64,000 nucleotides of DNA, from the NCBI RefSeq assembly GCF_001053185.1, contig NZ_CSTD01000001.1:618761-682760 (forward strand), read 5' to 3'. Under the pieces are notes generated by a model. It was given only the letters and a program-made list of their open reading frames with translations. It ran no database searches and was not told the DNA's origin. The stretch comes from Mycobacterium bohemicum DSM 44277. Lineage in GTDB: Bacteria > Actinomycetota > Actinomycetes > Mycobacteriales > Mycobacteriaceae. A program made the translations under genes and the position numbers. Below are positions 9,357-17,538 of this stretch, in pieces (positions within the stretch are counted from its first letter, which is position 1; every line of letters starts with the position of its first letter).

Positions 9357-9611
9357 ATGAAGATCGTGCCCGCCAGCATCGAAGAGCAGATCAACCGGGT
9401 CGACCGGCAGCGCAGCCTCTACATCGGGATCAGCGCCGGCCTGGTCACCGCGTGGAGCGTGTTCCGCCTGTTCTGGACGCTGTACATCGGTATGACGTTC
9501 GGCTGGTTCCTCGGGTCGATGATCTTCCAGGTGGTGCTCTGGGGAGTGGTCGGCACCGTCGCGGGGGTCGCGGCCGTCGGGTTCCTCGCCCGGTACCACC
9601 GGGGGTCATGA
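9357..9611 (+). CDS. Small two-helix membrane protein
   Basis: 84 residues with a hydrophilic N-terminus (MKIVPASIEEQINRVDRQRS) and two hydrophobic helices (about 22-47 and 52-77), ending in ARYHRGS. A GAAAGGAAG ribosome-binding site lies 7 bp before the ATG. The family is not recognised; it resembles the small two-TM proteins that are common and uncharacterised in actinobacteria. It lies downstream of a 210-bp gap shared with the divergent SOUL gene. Confidence 0.7.
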   Translation: MKIVPASIEEQINRVDRQRSLYIGISAGLVTAWSVFRLFWTLYIGMTFGWFLGSMIFQVVLWGVVGTVAGVAAVGFLARYHRGS

Positions 9612-9621
9612 ACCTCGCCGC

Positions 9622-9785
9622 TCAGCGCACTTGCTGGATGCGGATCAGGTTGCCGGCGGGATCCCTGACGGCGCAATCGCGAAGGCCGTGCGGTTGCTCG
9701 GTCGGTTCCTGGACGATGTCGGCGTCGCGGGCCTGGAGCCGCTCGAACGCCCCGTCGAGATCCGGCGTGGCCAGCAGGAGCGGCG
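9622..9785 (-). pseudogene. C-terminal remnant of a VOC/glyoxalase family protein
   Basis: The minus strand encodes about 50 residues ending LRDCAVRDPAGNLIRIQQVR and a TGA at 9622-9624, preceded by FERLQARDADIVQEPTE. This is the classical last quarter of a vicinal-oxygen-chelate (glyoxalase/bleomycin-resistance) protein, including the metal-ligand-containing RDPAGN strand region. No start codon or N-terminal module is present. The homology stops near 9785, about 50 bp before an inverted repeat at 9835-9893. Confidence 0.75.
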
Positions 9786-9834
9786 CTCGTCATCGGTGAT
9801 GCCGGGGTTGGCGGCCGGCGGGTTGCTCCGATCG

Positions 9835-9893
9835 TCGACACATAAACCGCTGCGATTAGTGTCGGCGTTTCTTCGCAGCTGGTTATGTGTCGC
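9835..9893. repeat. 20-bp imperfect inverted repeat, 19-bp spacer
   Basis: Bases 9835-9854 (TCGACACATAAACCGCTGCG) and the reverse complement of 9874-9893 (GCGACACATAACCAGCTGCG) match at 17 of 20 positions, with 19 bp between the arms. The element sits between the truncated VOC gene and the end of the acyltransferase gene. It could be a transcription terminator (though it lacks a T-tract), a binding site, or the footprint of a small mobile element. Confidence 0.6.
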
Positions 9894-9923
9894 GGCAGCC
9901 ACGGCTCCCCGGGAGCGTGTCGG

Positions 9924-10778
9924 TCAGGCCATCGTAGCGCCACTCCAGCCCAGCGGGCTGAGGTCACGGAACGGATCGGTGCGGCGCACCCGCATCAGGT
10001 CGGCGAGGATCTGCTCTAAAGCCCGTTGTGTGTCCTCCTTGACGGCGCCGGCCCACGTTTCCGGGTCCACACCGACGGGCGTCGTCGTGTCGATCGGTGT
10101 CCCGAAACGCAGGTACATGCGCTGAGGCCGGGGAATCAGGGTGGGGCCGATCCCCCGCAGCAACGGCATCGCCATGTCCGAACGGCCGTTCAGCCTGCGG
10201 CCCAGCGCCGCACCGAATCTGCCTAAGACGCTGTCGCGGGTGGTCCAGCTGCGGTAGACGTCGTCGCCGCCGACCAGTCCGACCGGCACGATCGGGTAGC
10301 CGTTCTCCACCGATAGCCGCGCGAACCCCGCGCGACCCTGCCAGCGCAGGGTGTACTCCTCGCCCTTGAACTTGGGAATCTCCCGGCCGCCGCCGGGGAA
10401 CACCAGAATGGTCTGGTCGTTGCGCATCAGTTCGCGTGCCGTCTCGGGTGCGCCGACGACGCCGCCGTACGCGGCCAACAGGTCGCCGGCCAATCGGGGC
10501 ATGCGCCCGAACCCACGATCGGCGAGTGGCCGCACGCGGGTTCCGATCGACCGGCGTATGGCATCGGAGATCAGAAAGATCTCCGAACCGAACTGGGTGT
10601 GGTTGCCCACCAACAGAAATCGCCCGTCGGCGGGCAGATGCTGCAGGCCGTCGATGTACGGACGGGCGAGATCGAGGACCGGGCGCAGCCGATCGGTCGC
10701 CGTGTCGAGCACCCGGCGCAGGACCTGAACCCGTGCGCTCGGTTCCATGATCGACGAGAGTTCGGTGGTGTCAGCCAC
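9924..10778 (-). CDS. Lysophospholipid acyltransferase family protein
   Basis: 284 residues from GTG 10778, whose start overlaps the end of the upstream methyltransferase by 8 bp; ATG 10748 is an alternative. The PlsC-type fold is indicated by LLVGNHTQFGSE (an NHX4 box in which the usual HX4D aspartate is missing), ILVFPGGGREI, the YTLRWQGRAGFARL segment and IVPVGLVGGDD. Proteins of this subgroup are annotated as acyltransferases of glycerolipids in actinobacteria. The missing Asp leaves catalysis uncertain. Overlap with the methyltransferase indicates an operon. Confidence 0.82.
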   Translation of the reverse strand: MADTTELSSIMEPSARVQVLRRVLDTATDRLRPVLDLARPYIDGLQHLPADGRFLLVGNHTQFGSEIFLISDAIRRSIGTRVRPLADRGFGRMPRLAGDLLAAYGGVVGAPETARELMRNDQTILVFPGGGREIPKFKGEEYTLRWQGRAGFARLSVENGYPIVPVGLVGGDDVYRSWTTRDSVLGRFGAALGRRLNGRSDMAMPLLRGIGPTLIPRPQRMYLRFGTPIDTTTPVGVDPETWAGAVKEDTQRALEQILADLMRVRRTDPFRDLSPLGWSGATMA

Positions 10779-11583
10779 GGTCGTTCGCTTCGGGACGCGA
10801 GAACGTGACCGCCATCGTCGGTGGCCCGAACCGTGTTGCCGACGGCAGGGTCTCGACGCGCATCGCCGGGTCCACGGCCCGGCCAAGGGCCCGCATAGCC
10901 GACGGGCTGTAGGCGCGCAGGGCGCTGATGAAGCCGTCGTGCAGGGTCGGCCAAACCCACGACCACGGCACCAGCGCCAGGTTCATCGGAAGCGCCACCA
11001 CAGGAAATAGCAGGATTTGCAACGGGTTTCGCCGCTGGAGGTCGATGACCAGGAACCGCTTGCCCACCCGGGTGGCCTCCGCGATGGCCCGGCCGGCGAC
11101 GGCGGGCGGCAGGTGGTGGAACGCCAGCGCGAACACGACCAGGTCGTAGGAGTTGTCGGCGGCGTCGATCGCCGTGGCGTCGATGACCCGGACGCGCGCG
11201 CGGGGATGGCTCCCCAGTCGGCCGGCCGCGATGTTGGCGACCGATTTCGGGTTAACGTCGCTGACGGTGACGGTGGCGGTCGGGTGGTGCAGCAGGATCT
11301 GTTCGGACAGTTTGCCGTGGCCGGCGCCCAGTTCGAGGATCCGCGGATTGGCGATGTGTGCGACCGCGTCGAGTGCCGTGCGCGCGTTCGTCTCGTGCTG
11401 TCGGGTCAGGGCGCCCAGCCGGTCGAGCGTGCCGATGACCTTCTGCTTGACCGAGTCCGGCACGTCGTCGCGGTCCAGATATTCCAGCGCCCCCGTCTCG
11501 AATCGGCGGTCCAGCCACGACGCGTTGGGGCCGCCTCGCGGCATCCCGACAACATCTCGATCCAGCACACCCGCTCGCATCAT
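10771..11583 (-). CDS. Class I SAM-dependent methyltransferase
   Basis: 270 residues with the Rossmann motif ILELGAGHGKLSEQIL, then VTVSDVNPKSV (acidic residue binding SAM ribose), VIDATAID and VFALAFHHLPP (motif IV region). A hydrophobic stretch near residues 185-210 (LLFPVVALPMNLALVPW) suggests a membrane- or lipid-facing surface, in line with the acyltransferase that follows and overlaps it. The start is one of two adjacent ATGs (11583 or 11580). It diverges from the TetR gene, whose operator-like palindrome lies in the 80-bp gap. Confidence 0.85.
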   Translation of the reverse strand: MMRAGVLDRDVVGMPRGGPNASWLDRRFETGALEYLDRDDVPDSVKQKVIGTLDRLGALTRQHETNARTALDAVAHIANPRILELGAGHGKLSEQILLHHPTATVTVSDVNPKSVANIAAGRLGSHPRARVRVIDATAIDAADNSYDLVVFALAFHHLPPAVAGRAIAEATRVGKRFLVIDLQRRNPLQILLFPVVALPMNLALVPWSWVWPTLHDGFISALRAYSPSAMRALGRAVDPAMRVETLPSATRFGPPTMAVTFSRPEANDRG

Positions 11584-11632
11584 CGTCGCGCTCCTCCTCG
11601 TCGCTTGCCGTGTTCTCGGACCACTATAACAA

Positions 11633-11646
11633 ACGAACCAGTTCGT
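11633..11646. promoter_or_regulatory. Putative TetR operator
   Basis: The palindrome ACGAAC-CA-GTTCGT lies in the 80-bp divergent gap between the methyltransferase and the TetR gene. Possible -10 hexamers flank it (TATAAC at 11625-11630 and TATGAT at 11652-11657). Autoregulation plus control of the divergent pair is the usual arrangement for TetR regulators; this is inference from position and symmetry. Confidence 0.55.
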
Positions 11647-11663
11647 CTGCCTATGATGTATCC

Positions 11664-12239
11664 GTGAGAACGAAGACCGAACTCCGGGGCGAGATCCTTG
11701 CCGCCGCCCGCGCCGAGTTCGCGCAGCACGGCTTGGCCGGAGCGCGGATCGACCGCATCGCGCGGTCGGCCAACGCGAGCAAGGAACGCCTCTACGCGCA
11801 CTTCGGTGACAAGGAGACCCTGTTTCGCGACGTCGTCGCGACCGACGGTGCGGAGTTCTTCCGCGCCGTGGAGCTGCGTCCCGATGCGGTACCGGAATTC
11901 GTGGGCGACATCTTCGATCTCGCGCAGAGTCGACCCGAACACATCCGGATGATCACCTGGGCCCACCTCGAGGGGTTTCCGCTCGACAAACCCGAGTTCG
12001 ACGGCGAATACCCACCCGAGCGGGCGATTGCCGAAGTGCAACGGGCCCAGGCGGAGGGCCATGTCGATCCCGCGTGGGATCCGCAGCAACTGTTGGTGCT
12101 CCTGTTCGCGATCGGCCTGGCCTGGGCCCAGTGGCCCGACCCGGCCGCAGCGACCACGGACCCACAGGTCGTCGCGCGCCGCCGCGCCGCCGCGGTGGAG
12201 GCGGCGGCCCGCGTCGTCAGGACCGCCGAGCGCCGCTAG
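11664..12239 (+). CDS. TetR family transcriptional regulator
   Basis: 191 residues from GTG 11664 (VRTKTELRGE...), placed just after the operator-like palindrome. The N-terminal helix-turn-helix is clear: ILAAARAEFAQHGLAGARIDRIARSANASKERLYAHFGDKETLF. The C-terminal domain (AEFFRAVELRPD, MITWAHLEGFPL) resembles the TetR_C ligand domain of regulators for small-molecule efflux or metabolism. Likely target: itself and the divergent methyltransferase/acyltransferase pair. It is convergent with the epimerase gene. Confidence 0.88.
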   Translation: MRTKTELRGEILAAARAEFAQHGLAGARIDRIARSANASKERLYAHFGDKETLFRDVVATDGAEFFRAVELRPDAVPEFVGDIFDLAQSRPEHIRMITWAHLEGFPLDKPEFDGEYPPERAIAEVQRAQAEGHVDPAWDPQQLLVLLFAIGLAWAQWPDPAAATTDPQVVARRRAAAVEAAARVVRTAERR

Positions 12240-12279
12240 CCGACTCCGTCAGCCGCGTATCCGCTTGGGCGCCAACGTT

Positions 12280-13182
12280 TTACGCGGTGACAAGTTCCGG
12301 GTGGAACTTCGCCGCCATCCGGCGGAACCCGTCGCGCCAGTCGACCGTGCTGGTGCCCACGAGTTCGCGCATCCGGGCGGTGTCGGTCGGGTTTCCCCGC
12401 AGCGCGTGGTGGTCCTCCTCGAAGATCGGCTCCCGGCCGACGAGTTCGCCGAGATACTCGCACCACTGTTGGATGCTGACGGCCTGCTCGCCGCACCAGT
12501 TCACCGTCGTCGCCGGCACCGACGCCGCCTGCAGCAGCTTCGGGATGGTCGCGATGATGTCGTCCTCGTGGATCGGGTTGTAGCGGGCCGGGCCCCCCGG
12601 CGGTACCGGGATCGCGATGCCGGCCAGGATCATCTCCATGTGGTAGTACGGCCAGCCCCCGTTGTTGCCGTAGGGAACGTTGAGCCGCGCGATCGTGGTG
12701 GGAACGCCGAGAACCCGGGCCATCGACCGGGCTACGACCTCCCCCGCGATCTTGGAGATGGAGTACGTGGGGAACAGAAACTTGTGGTTGTCCCCCAGCG
12801 CGGCGTCCTCGGTGCGCGGCTCGTCGCCCGGCGGGTCATATACGGCTCCGGAAGAACAATGCAGGAAGGCCTTGGCGCCGCGGCAGTGGGCCATCAGCAG
12901 ACCGACCGACTCGGCGTTGGCCGCCATGTCCTTGTCCCAGTCGCCGCTCTTGGCGACCGCCAGGTTCAGGACGTAGTCGAAATCGTTGGGCACAGCCGAG
13001 AAGTCCCCCGCCGCCAGGTTCACCGGCTGGCAATGCACGCCGGCTTTTTCCAGGGCGTCGCGCGCCGCGGGGTCGGTGAAGCGCGCGATGCCCCACACCT
13101 CGTTTTCCGCCGCGAGGGCCACCGCGACGGGGGTGGCGAGTTGGCCTGTCGGACCGGTGATGAGAATCTTTGAGCCGCGCAT
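12280..13182 (-). CDS. NAD-dependent epimerase/dehydratase (extended SDR)
   Basis: 300 residues with the nucleotide-binding motif ILITGPTGQLATPVA at the N-terminus and the catalytic YSISK (YxxxK). Typical strands are FLHCSSGAVYDP, ARLNVPYG and YNPIHEDDI. The extended-SDR layout fits a sugar-nucleotide or steroid-type epimerase/dehydrogenase, and the substrate is not determinable. It has its own promoter region of about 120 bp before the divergent 13302 gene. Confidence 0.85.
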   Translation of the reverse strand: MRGSKILITGPTGQLATPVAVALAAENEVWGIARFTDPAARDALEKAGVHCQPVNLAAGDFSAVPNDFDYVLNLAVAKSGDWDKDMAANAESVGLLMAHCRGAKAFLHCSSGAVYDPPGDEPRTEDAALGDNHKFLFPTYSISKIAGEVVARSMARVLGVPTTIARLNVPYGNNGGWPYYHMEMILAGIAIPVPPGGPARYNPIHEDDIIATIPKLLQAASVPATTVNWCGEQAVSIQQWCEYLGELVGREPIFEEDHHALRGNPTDTARMRELVGTSTVDWRDGFRRMAAKFHPELVTA

Positions 13183-13301
13183 GCGCTGATGGTAGGCGAC
13201 GCCGCGTCAGCGATCGTCGGCGAGTGCGACCCGCCGATCTGGGCCGGACTAGGGTCGATGGTCCCTACTGTCCCGGTCCCGGCTGAGGGATCATTCGAAT
13301 C

Positions 13302-13700
13302 ATGACGGCCCCAAGCGATTCCACCGCCGAGACGGCGGCCATGACCGAGACAGTCGCGCACGAGCGGTCCACGCGGATCTTTCAGGCCGCGGCGGTCGTG
13401 GGCATCATCGCCGGGGTGGTGTTCGTCGTCGCGGTCGTGTTCTTCTCGGGCGTCGCCCTGGGCGCGTCCTGGGGTGGTTACGGCGGATCCTGGCACAACG
13501 CCGGCCGCATGGGGCCGGGTGGACGGATGGGCACCTGCCCGATGATGAGCGGCGGCGGAATGATGCAACCGGGCGGGATGATGGGCCCGGGCGGAATGAT
13601 GCCGGGCGGGATGATGGGCCCGGGCGAGATGATGCCCGGCGGGATGATGGCCCCGCCCCCGACATCCACCCCCTCGGTCCCCAGTACCCCGCACCCCTGA
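13302..13700 (+). CDS. Membrane-anchored Met/Gly-rich repeat protein
   Basis: 132 residues: a hydrophilic N-terminus, one transmembrane helix (about 28-52, AAAVVGIIAGVVFVVAVVFF), then an outward-facing tail with tandem GGMM-PGGMM-GPGEMM repeats containing about a dozen paired methionines, one His and one Cys, and ending in a Pro/Ser/Thr tail. I do not recognise a family. Methionine-rich tails on membrane anchors can bind Cu(I), so a metal-buffering or envelope role is possible but purely inferred. It is convergent with the acyl-CoA dehydrogenase-like gene. Confidence 0.75.
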   Translation: MTAPSDSTAETAAMTETVAHERSTRIFQAAAVVGIIAGVVFVVAVVFFSGVALGASWGGYGGSWHNAGRMGPGGRMGTCPMMSGGGMMQPGGMMGPGGMMPGGMMGPGEMMPGGMMAPPPTSTPSVPSTPHP

Positions 13701-13734
13701 CCGCCAGGGCAATGCGCCCGCTACCAAGCCGGCG

Positions 13735-14919
13735 TCACAGGCCCGGCTGGTCCTCGATGATGCCCAGCCAGATCTGGGCCACGTCGATGGCCACCTTCTC
13801 GCTGATGAAGGCGTGCTGCGTTCCGGTGTAGATGTCGCGGAAGGCGCGCTCCAGGCGGCTGCCCTCGCGGATGGAGCTGGTGCCCGCCACCAGATGGGCC
13901 CACTCGGCGCAGGCGCGCGCGACGTCGGTGGCGTAGACGGCGGCCACCCGCATGTCCGCGCGCAGGGCCGGTGTCAGGTCCTCGCCCGCGCCGACGGCGG
14001 CCTCGGCGGTGGTGAACGCGTCGAGCACCAGGAGGCGGGCGGCGCGCCACGCCGCCCGGTGATGGGCCAGGCCTTTCTGGAACGTCGGGCGGCTGGCCAG
14101 CGCGGCCATGTCGCTCATCCGGTATTTCGTCGCCGCCAGTTCCTGGACGTCGTCGAGCATGCTCTTGGCGACACCCAGCGCCCACGACGCGTGACCGGCG
14201 GCGGTGACGGGCATGAGCCCCATGCGGGTGGCCGGCGAGGCCCCCCGATACGGCTCGCGGACGAACAGTTCGAACGTGCGGCTCGCGGGCACGAACACGT
14301 CCTGGGCGCTGTAGTCGTAGGAACCGGTCCCCTTGAGCCCTTGGACGAACCAGCCGTCGTTGAAGCTGATCTGCTCGCGCGGGATGACGGCCACCCGCAT
14401 CTCGGGGAAGCCTTCGCTGATCCAGCGCATCTCGCCGTCGTCCATCGGGAAGAAGCCGGCCGCGACGTACTCGGAGTGACCGGTGCCCGAGCCGAAATTC
14501 CACGCCCCGCTCACCCGGTACCCGCCGTCGACCGCGGTCCCCTGCCCGTTCGGGAAGAACTGCCCGCCCATGGTGACCCGGTTGTCGTGCGCCGTGAACA
14601 CCTCGGCGAAACCCTCGTCGGGCAGGTACGCCGCCGCGGCGAACGACGACGGCAGGTTGGCGATGCCGATCCAGCCGAATGAGCCGTCCTGCCAAGCCAT
14701 TTCGATCCAGGTTTCGATCATCTCGGTGAATGACGGCTCGACTCCGCCGGCCGCGACGGGGTTGAACGCCGACATCAGCCCGGTGGCCCACATCTCGTCG
14801 ACGATCGCCTTGGTGAGCGTGCGCGCCCGCTCGGACTCGGCCGCCTCGGCTTGGACCAGCTCCCGCATGCCCCGCGCCAGCGAGACAACCCGACTGTCCG
14901 TCTCGGCTAAAGACGTCAT
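13735..14919 (-). CDS. Acyl-CoA dehydrogenase-like flavoenzyme (HsaA/DszC-type)
   Basis: 394 residues from ATG 14919 (MTSLAETDS...). The frame remains open 5' of this but is not protein-like. The fold is the acyl-CoA dehydrogenase superfamily: an N-terminal helical domain, the middle-strand segment GGYRVSGAWNFGSGTGHSEY, FVQGLKGTGSYDYSAQDVFVP, and the C-terminal Acyl-CoA_dh_2 helical bundle (HLVAGTSSIREGSRLERAFRDIYTG). This layout is shared with flavin-dependent monooxygenases such as HsaA and DszC, so oxygenation of an aromatic or sterol-derived substrate is as likely as dehydrogenation. Confidence 0.85.
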   Translation of the reverse strand: MTSLAETDSRVVSLARGMRELVQAEAAESERARTLTKAIVDEMWATGLMSAFNPVAAGGVEPSFTEMIETWIEMAWQDGSFGWIGIANLPSSFAAAAYLPDEGFAEVFTAHDNRVTMGGQFFPNGQGTAVDGGYRVSGAWNFGSGTGHSEYVAAGFFPMDDGEMRWISEGFPEMRVAVIPREQISFNDGWFVQGLKGTGSYDYSAQDVFVPASRTFELFVREPYRGASPATRMGLMPVTAAGHASWALGVAKSMLDDVQELAATKYRMSDMAALASRPTFQKGLAHHRAAWRAARLLVLDAFTTAEAAVGAGEDLTPALRADMRVAAVYATDVARACAEWAHLVAGTSSIREGSRLERAFRDIYTGTQHAFISEKVAIDVAQIWLGIIEDQPGL

Positions 14920-15067
14920 TGGCCACTTCCCATCGTCGATGACGGTGCAACGAGGAAACTGTAGTCGGTGACCGCGTCCGGCACCTTCGACACCGGAAAT
15001 GGTCCCGCCCGCCATGTGTTGCCCCGCTACACCCGGCGGATCACCGCCGATGCCTGCAGGAGATTCT

Positions 15068-15502
15068 GTGCTCGATACCGTCGCCACCGTCATCGTCGCG
15101 GTTCTGGGCGTCCACGTCATCGGAAAGTTCGCCTTCTTCGCGCTGCCCTACCGCCGACGCCGCGCCCTGCTGGACAAGCAGTACGGCGACAGGGCTTCCG
15201 CCACCGCCGCCTCGGACCTCGTCCTCATGGCGCTGACCGTGGCCATCGCCGCGCTCCTGTTGTGGCGCGGCGTCGAGGCGGTGAGCTTCCTGGGCGGACT
15301 GTGGATCGGTGCCACGTTGATCCAGCTGTACTTCCATCAGTTTCACCGGCCGGTTCCGGCGCAGCGTGCGGCCCCGCCGCCGACCTCGCCGCTGAAGGAG
15401 ATGTCCTACGCGATCCAGGACTCGCCGTGGCGGCCGTGGCCCCAGCTGCTGACGTTGACCGTGCTGGTTGTGATCAGCCTCGGCCTGATGATCTCGAAGT
15501 GA
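15068..15502 (+). CDS. Small multi-pass membrane protein
   Basis: 144 residues from GTG 15068, chosen because AGGAGA lies a few bases upstream; an ATG at 15050 is in frame but lacks a ribosome-binding site. Four hydrophobic helices are visible (VATVIVAVLGVHVIG, LVLMALTVAIAALLLW, FLGGLWIGATLIQLYF, LLTLTVLVVISLGLMI) with a short proline-rich loop. No known family was recognised. It is followed 34 bp later by the NYN nuclease gene in the same direction. Confidence 0.72.
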   Translation: MLDTVATVIVAVLGVHVIGKFAFFALPYRRRRALLDKQYGDRASATAASDLVLMALTVAIAALLLWRGVEAVSFLGGLWIGATLIQLYFHQFHRPVPAQRAAPPPTSPLKEMSYAIQDSPWRPWPQLLTLTVLVVISLGLMISK

Positions 15503-15536
15503 CTGCGGCACAAAGCATTCAGCGAAGGAGGACGGC

Positions 15537-15968
15537 GTGACCGAACCCGATGCCCGCCGGTGGATCGTCGACGCCATGAACGTGATCGGCAGCCGCCCGG
15601 ACGGCTGGTGGAAGGACCGCGCCGCCGCGACGGCCGCTCTGGTGGAGAAGCTGGAGCGCTGGGCGGCCGCGCAGGGGGCGAACGTCACGGTGGTGCTGGA
15701 GCGGCCGCCGCGGGCGCCGATCGCGGCATCGGTGATCAGGATCGCGCACGCGCCGAAGCCGCGCGCGAACTCCGCCGACGACGAGATCGTGCGGCTGGTC
15801 CACGCCGATGCCTCACCACAGGAGGTTCTCGTGGTGACCTCGGACCGAGGGTTGGCCGAGAGGGTCAGGAGCCTGGGCGCCGGCGTCTTCCCGGCGGAGA
15901 GCTTCCGCAACATGATCGACCCGCGCGGCGGTGAGATGCACCGCCGGCGCCGTGGCGATCCGGACTAG
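15537..15968 (+). CDS. NYN domain (YacP-like) RNase-type protein
   Basis: 143 residues from GTG 15537 with AAGGAGG upstream. The PIN-like/NYN fold is shown by WIVDAMNVIGSRPDGWW (first acidic residue in VDAMN), NSADDEIVRLV (second acidic cluster) and VLVVTSDRGLAERV (third). Proteins of this group are related to YacP/Rae1 endoribonucleases that cleave mRNA on ribosomes in Firmicutes; function in mycobacteria is inferred. The 3' end overlaps the convergent tpx gene by 4 bp. Confidence 0.85.
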   Translation: MTEPDARRWIVDAMNVIGSRPDGWWKDRAAATAALVEKLERWAAAQGANVTVVLERPPRAPIAASVIRIAHAPKPRANSADDEIVRLVHADASPQEVLVVTSDRGLAERVRSLGAGVFPAESFRNMIDPRGGEMHRRRRGDPD

Positions 15969-16459
15969 CCCACCGCAGCCAGAGCGGCGTCGTAGTCCGG
16001 CTCCTGGGCGATCTCGGGCACCAGCTCGGTGTAGGCGACGTTGCCGTCGGCGCCGACCACCACGATGGCGCGGGCCAGCAGCCCGGCCATGGGGCCGTCG
16101 GTGATGGTGACGCCGTAGTCCTCGCCGAAGCTGTCCCGGAATGCCGACGCCGTCTTCACGTTCTCGATGCCCTCGGCGCCGCAGAAGCGGGAGAACGCGA
16201 ACGGCAGGTCTTTGGACACGCACACCACCGAGACGCCGCCGCTGGCGGCGCGCTCGTTGAACTTGCGCACGCTCGTCGCGCAGACCGGTGTGTCGACCGA
16301 GGGAAAGATGTTCAGCACCACGGGCTTACCGCTGAACTGCTCGCTGCTGACCGGTCCGAGGTCACCGCCGGTCAGGTTGAAGGAAGGGGCGGGCGACCCG
16401 ACGGCCGGGAGTTCGCCGACGGTGTTGATCGGATTTCCACGCAAGGTTATCTGTGCCAT
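15965..16459 (-). CDS. tpx: Thiol peroxidase (Tpx, atypical 2-Cys peroxiredoxin)
   Basis: 164 residues from ATG 16459 (MAQITLRGNPINT), matching the known mycobacterial Tpx start; an ATG two codons upstream is also in frame. The peroxidatic Cys60 lies in SVDTPVCATSV and the resolving Cys93 in RFCGAEG, with the additional Cys80 also seen in the M. tuberculosis enzyme. It reduces H2O2 and alkyl peroxides using thioredoxin in the cytoplasm. It lies beside the GlxA-type regulator as in M. tuberculosis (Rv1932/Rv1931c), although divergently here, with about 110 bp between them. Confidence 0.96.
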   Translation of the reverse strand: MAQITLRGNPINTVGELPAVGSPAPSFNLTGGDLGPVSSEQFSGKPVVLNIFPSVDTPVCATSVRKFNERAASGGVSVVCVSKDLPFAFSRFCGAEGIENVKTASAFRDSFGEDYGVTITDGPMAGLLARAIVVVGADGNVAYTELVPEIAQEPDYDAALAAVG

Positions 16460-16568
16460 GGGCACAGTCTGCCAAGGCCGGTGCGGGCGTCTGGGGTCAG
16501 GTGGCGTGTCCTAAATGGTGGGGTGCTAGGCGTAGACGACATCGCGGCTCGCGGCGAACACTGAGTCC

Positions 16569-17519
16569 ATGGTTCGCAAGGTGGTGATCGCCGGCTTCCC
16601 CGGCGTTCAGGCGCTCGATGTGGTGGGGCCCCACGAGGTGTTCTCCGGTGCGGCGATGCTGACCGACGGCGGTTACGACGTGCACGTGTGCTCGGTCGGA
16701 GGGCAGCCGGTGACGACCGCCACCGGGCTGGCCTTCGCCGGCACGCCGCTGCCCGACCCGGACTCCCGCATCGACACGGTCGTGGTGCCGGGCGGCGGCG
16801 GTGTCGACGGCGCCCGCTCCGACGCGGAACTGGTGAGCTGGATCAAGGCGGTCGCCGGAACCGCGCGGCGCGTCGTCACGGTGTGCACGGGCGCGTTTCT
16901 CGCGGCCGAGGCGGGCCTGCTGGACGGCTGCCGGGTGACCACGCACTGGGCCTTCGCCGGGCGGTTGGCCCGCGAGTTCCCGTCCGTGCTCGTCGACCCC
17001 GATCCGATCTTCGTCCGGAGCTCGGACACGGTATGGACGGCCGCGGGCGTCACCGCGGGGATCGACCTGGCGCTCTCGCTGGTCGAGGACGATCACGGCA
17101 CCGAGGTCGCGCAGACCGTCGCCCGCTGGCTCGTGCTGTACCTGCGTCGTCCCGGTGGCCAGACCCAGTTCGCGGCGCCGGTGTGGATGCCGCGGGCCAA
17201 GCGCGCGTCGATCCGCGAGATCCAGGAGGCCATCGAGGCCGAACCGGGCGGGCCGCACAGCATCGCCGAACTGGCCGGCCGGATCGCGATGAGCCCGCGC
17301 CACTTCACCCGGGTGTTCACCGACGAGGTCGGGGAGGCGCCGGGCCACTACGTCGAACGCGTCCGCACCGAGGCCGCGCGCCGCCAGCTCGAGGAAACCG
17401 ACGACACCGTCGTCGCGATCGCCGCCCGCTGCGGCTTTGGGACGGCGGAAACCATGCGGCGCAACTTCATTCGCCGTGTCGGCATCTCGCCGGATCAGTA
17501 CCGCAAGGCATTCGCCTGA
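16569..17519 (+). CDS. GlxA-type AraC regulator (DJ-1/PfpI domain + HTH)
   Basis: 316 residues with two domains. Residues 1-185 are a DJ-1/PfpI-like glutamine-amidotransferase fold with the nucleophile-elbow segment VVTVCTGAFLAAEAGLL and TTHWAFA. Residues 220-316 are an AraC-type double helix-turn-helix (IAELAGRIAMSPRHFTRVF and the C-terminal VVAIAARCGFGTAETMRRNF). It is the likely counterpart of Rv1931c. It is followed 19 bp later by a stand-alone DJ-1 protein, so regulator and enzyme probably form one transcript. Confidence 0.9.
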   Translation: MVRKVVIAGFPGVQALDVVGPHEVFSGAAMLTDGGYDVHVCSVGGQPVTTATGLAFAGTPLPDPDSRIDTVVVPGGGGVDGARSDAELVSWIKAVAGTARRVVTVCTGAFLAAEAGLLDGCRVTTHWAFAGRLAREFPSVLVDPDPIFVRSSDTVWTAAGVTAGIDLALSLVEDDHGTEVAQTVARWLVLYLRRPGGQTQFAAPVWMPRAKRASIREIQEAIEAEPGGPHSIAELAGRIAMSPRHFTRVFTDEVGEAPGHYVERVRTEAARRQLEETDDTVVAIAARCGFGTAETMRRNFIRRVGISPDQYRKAFA

Positions 17520-17538
17520 TCGAGAAAGGACACCGCAG

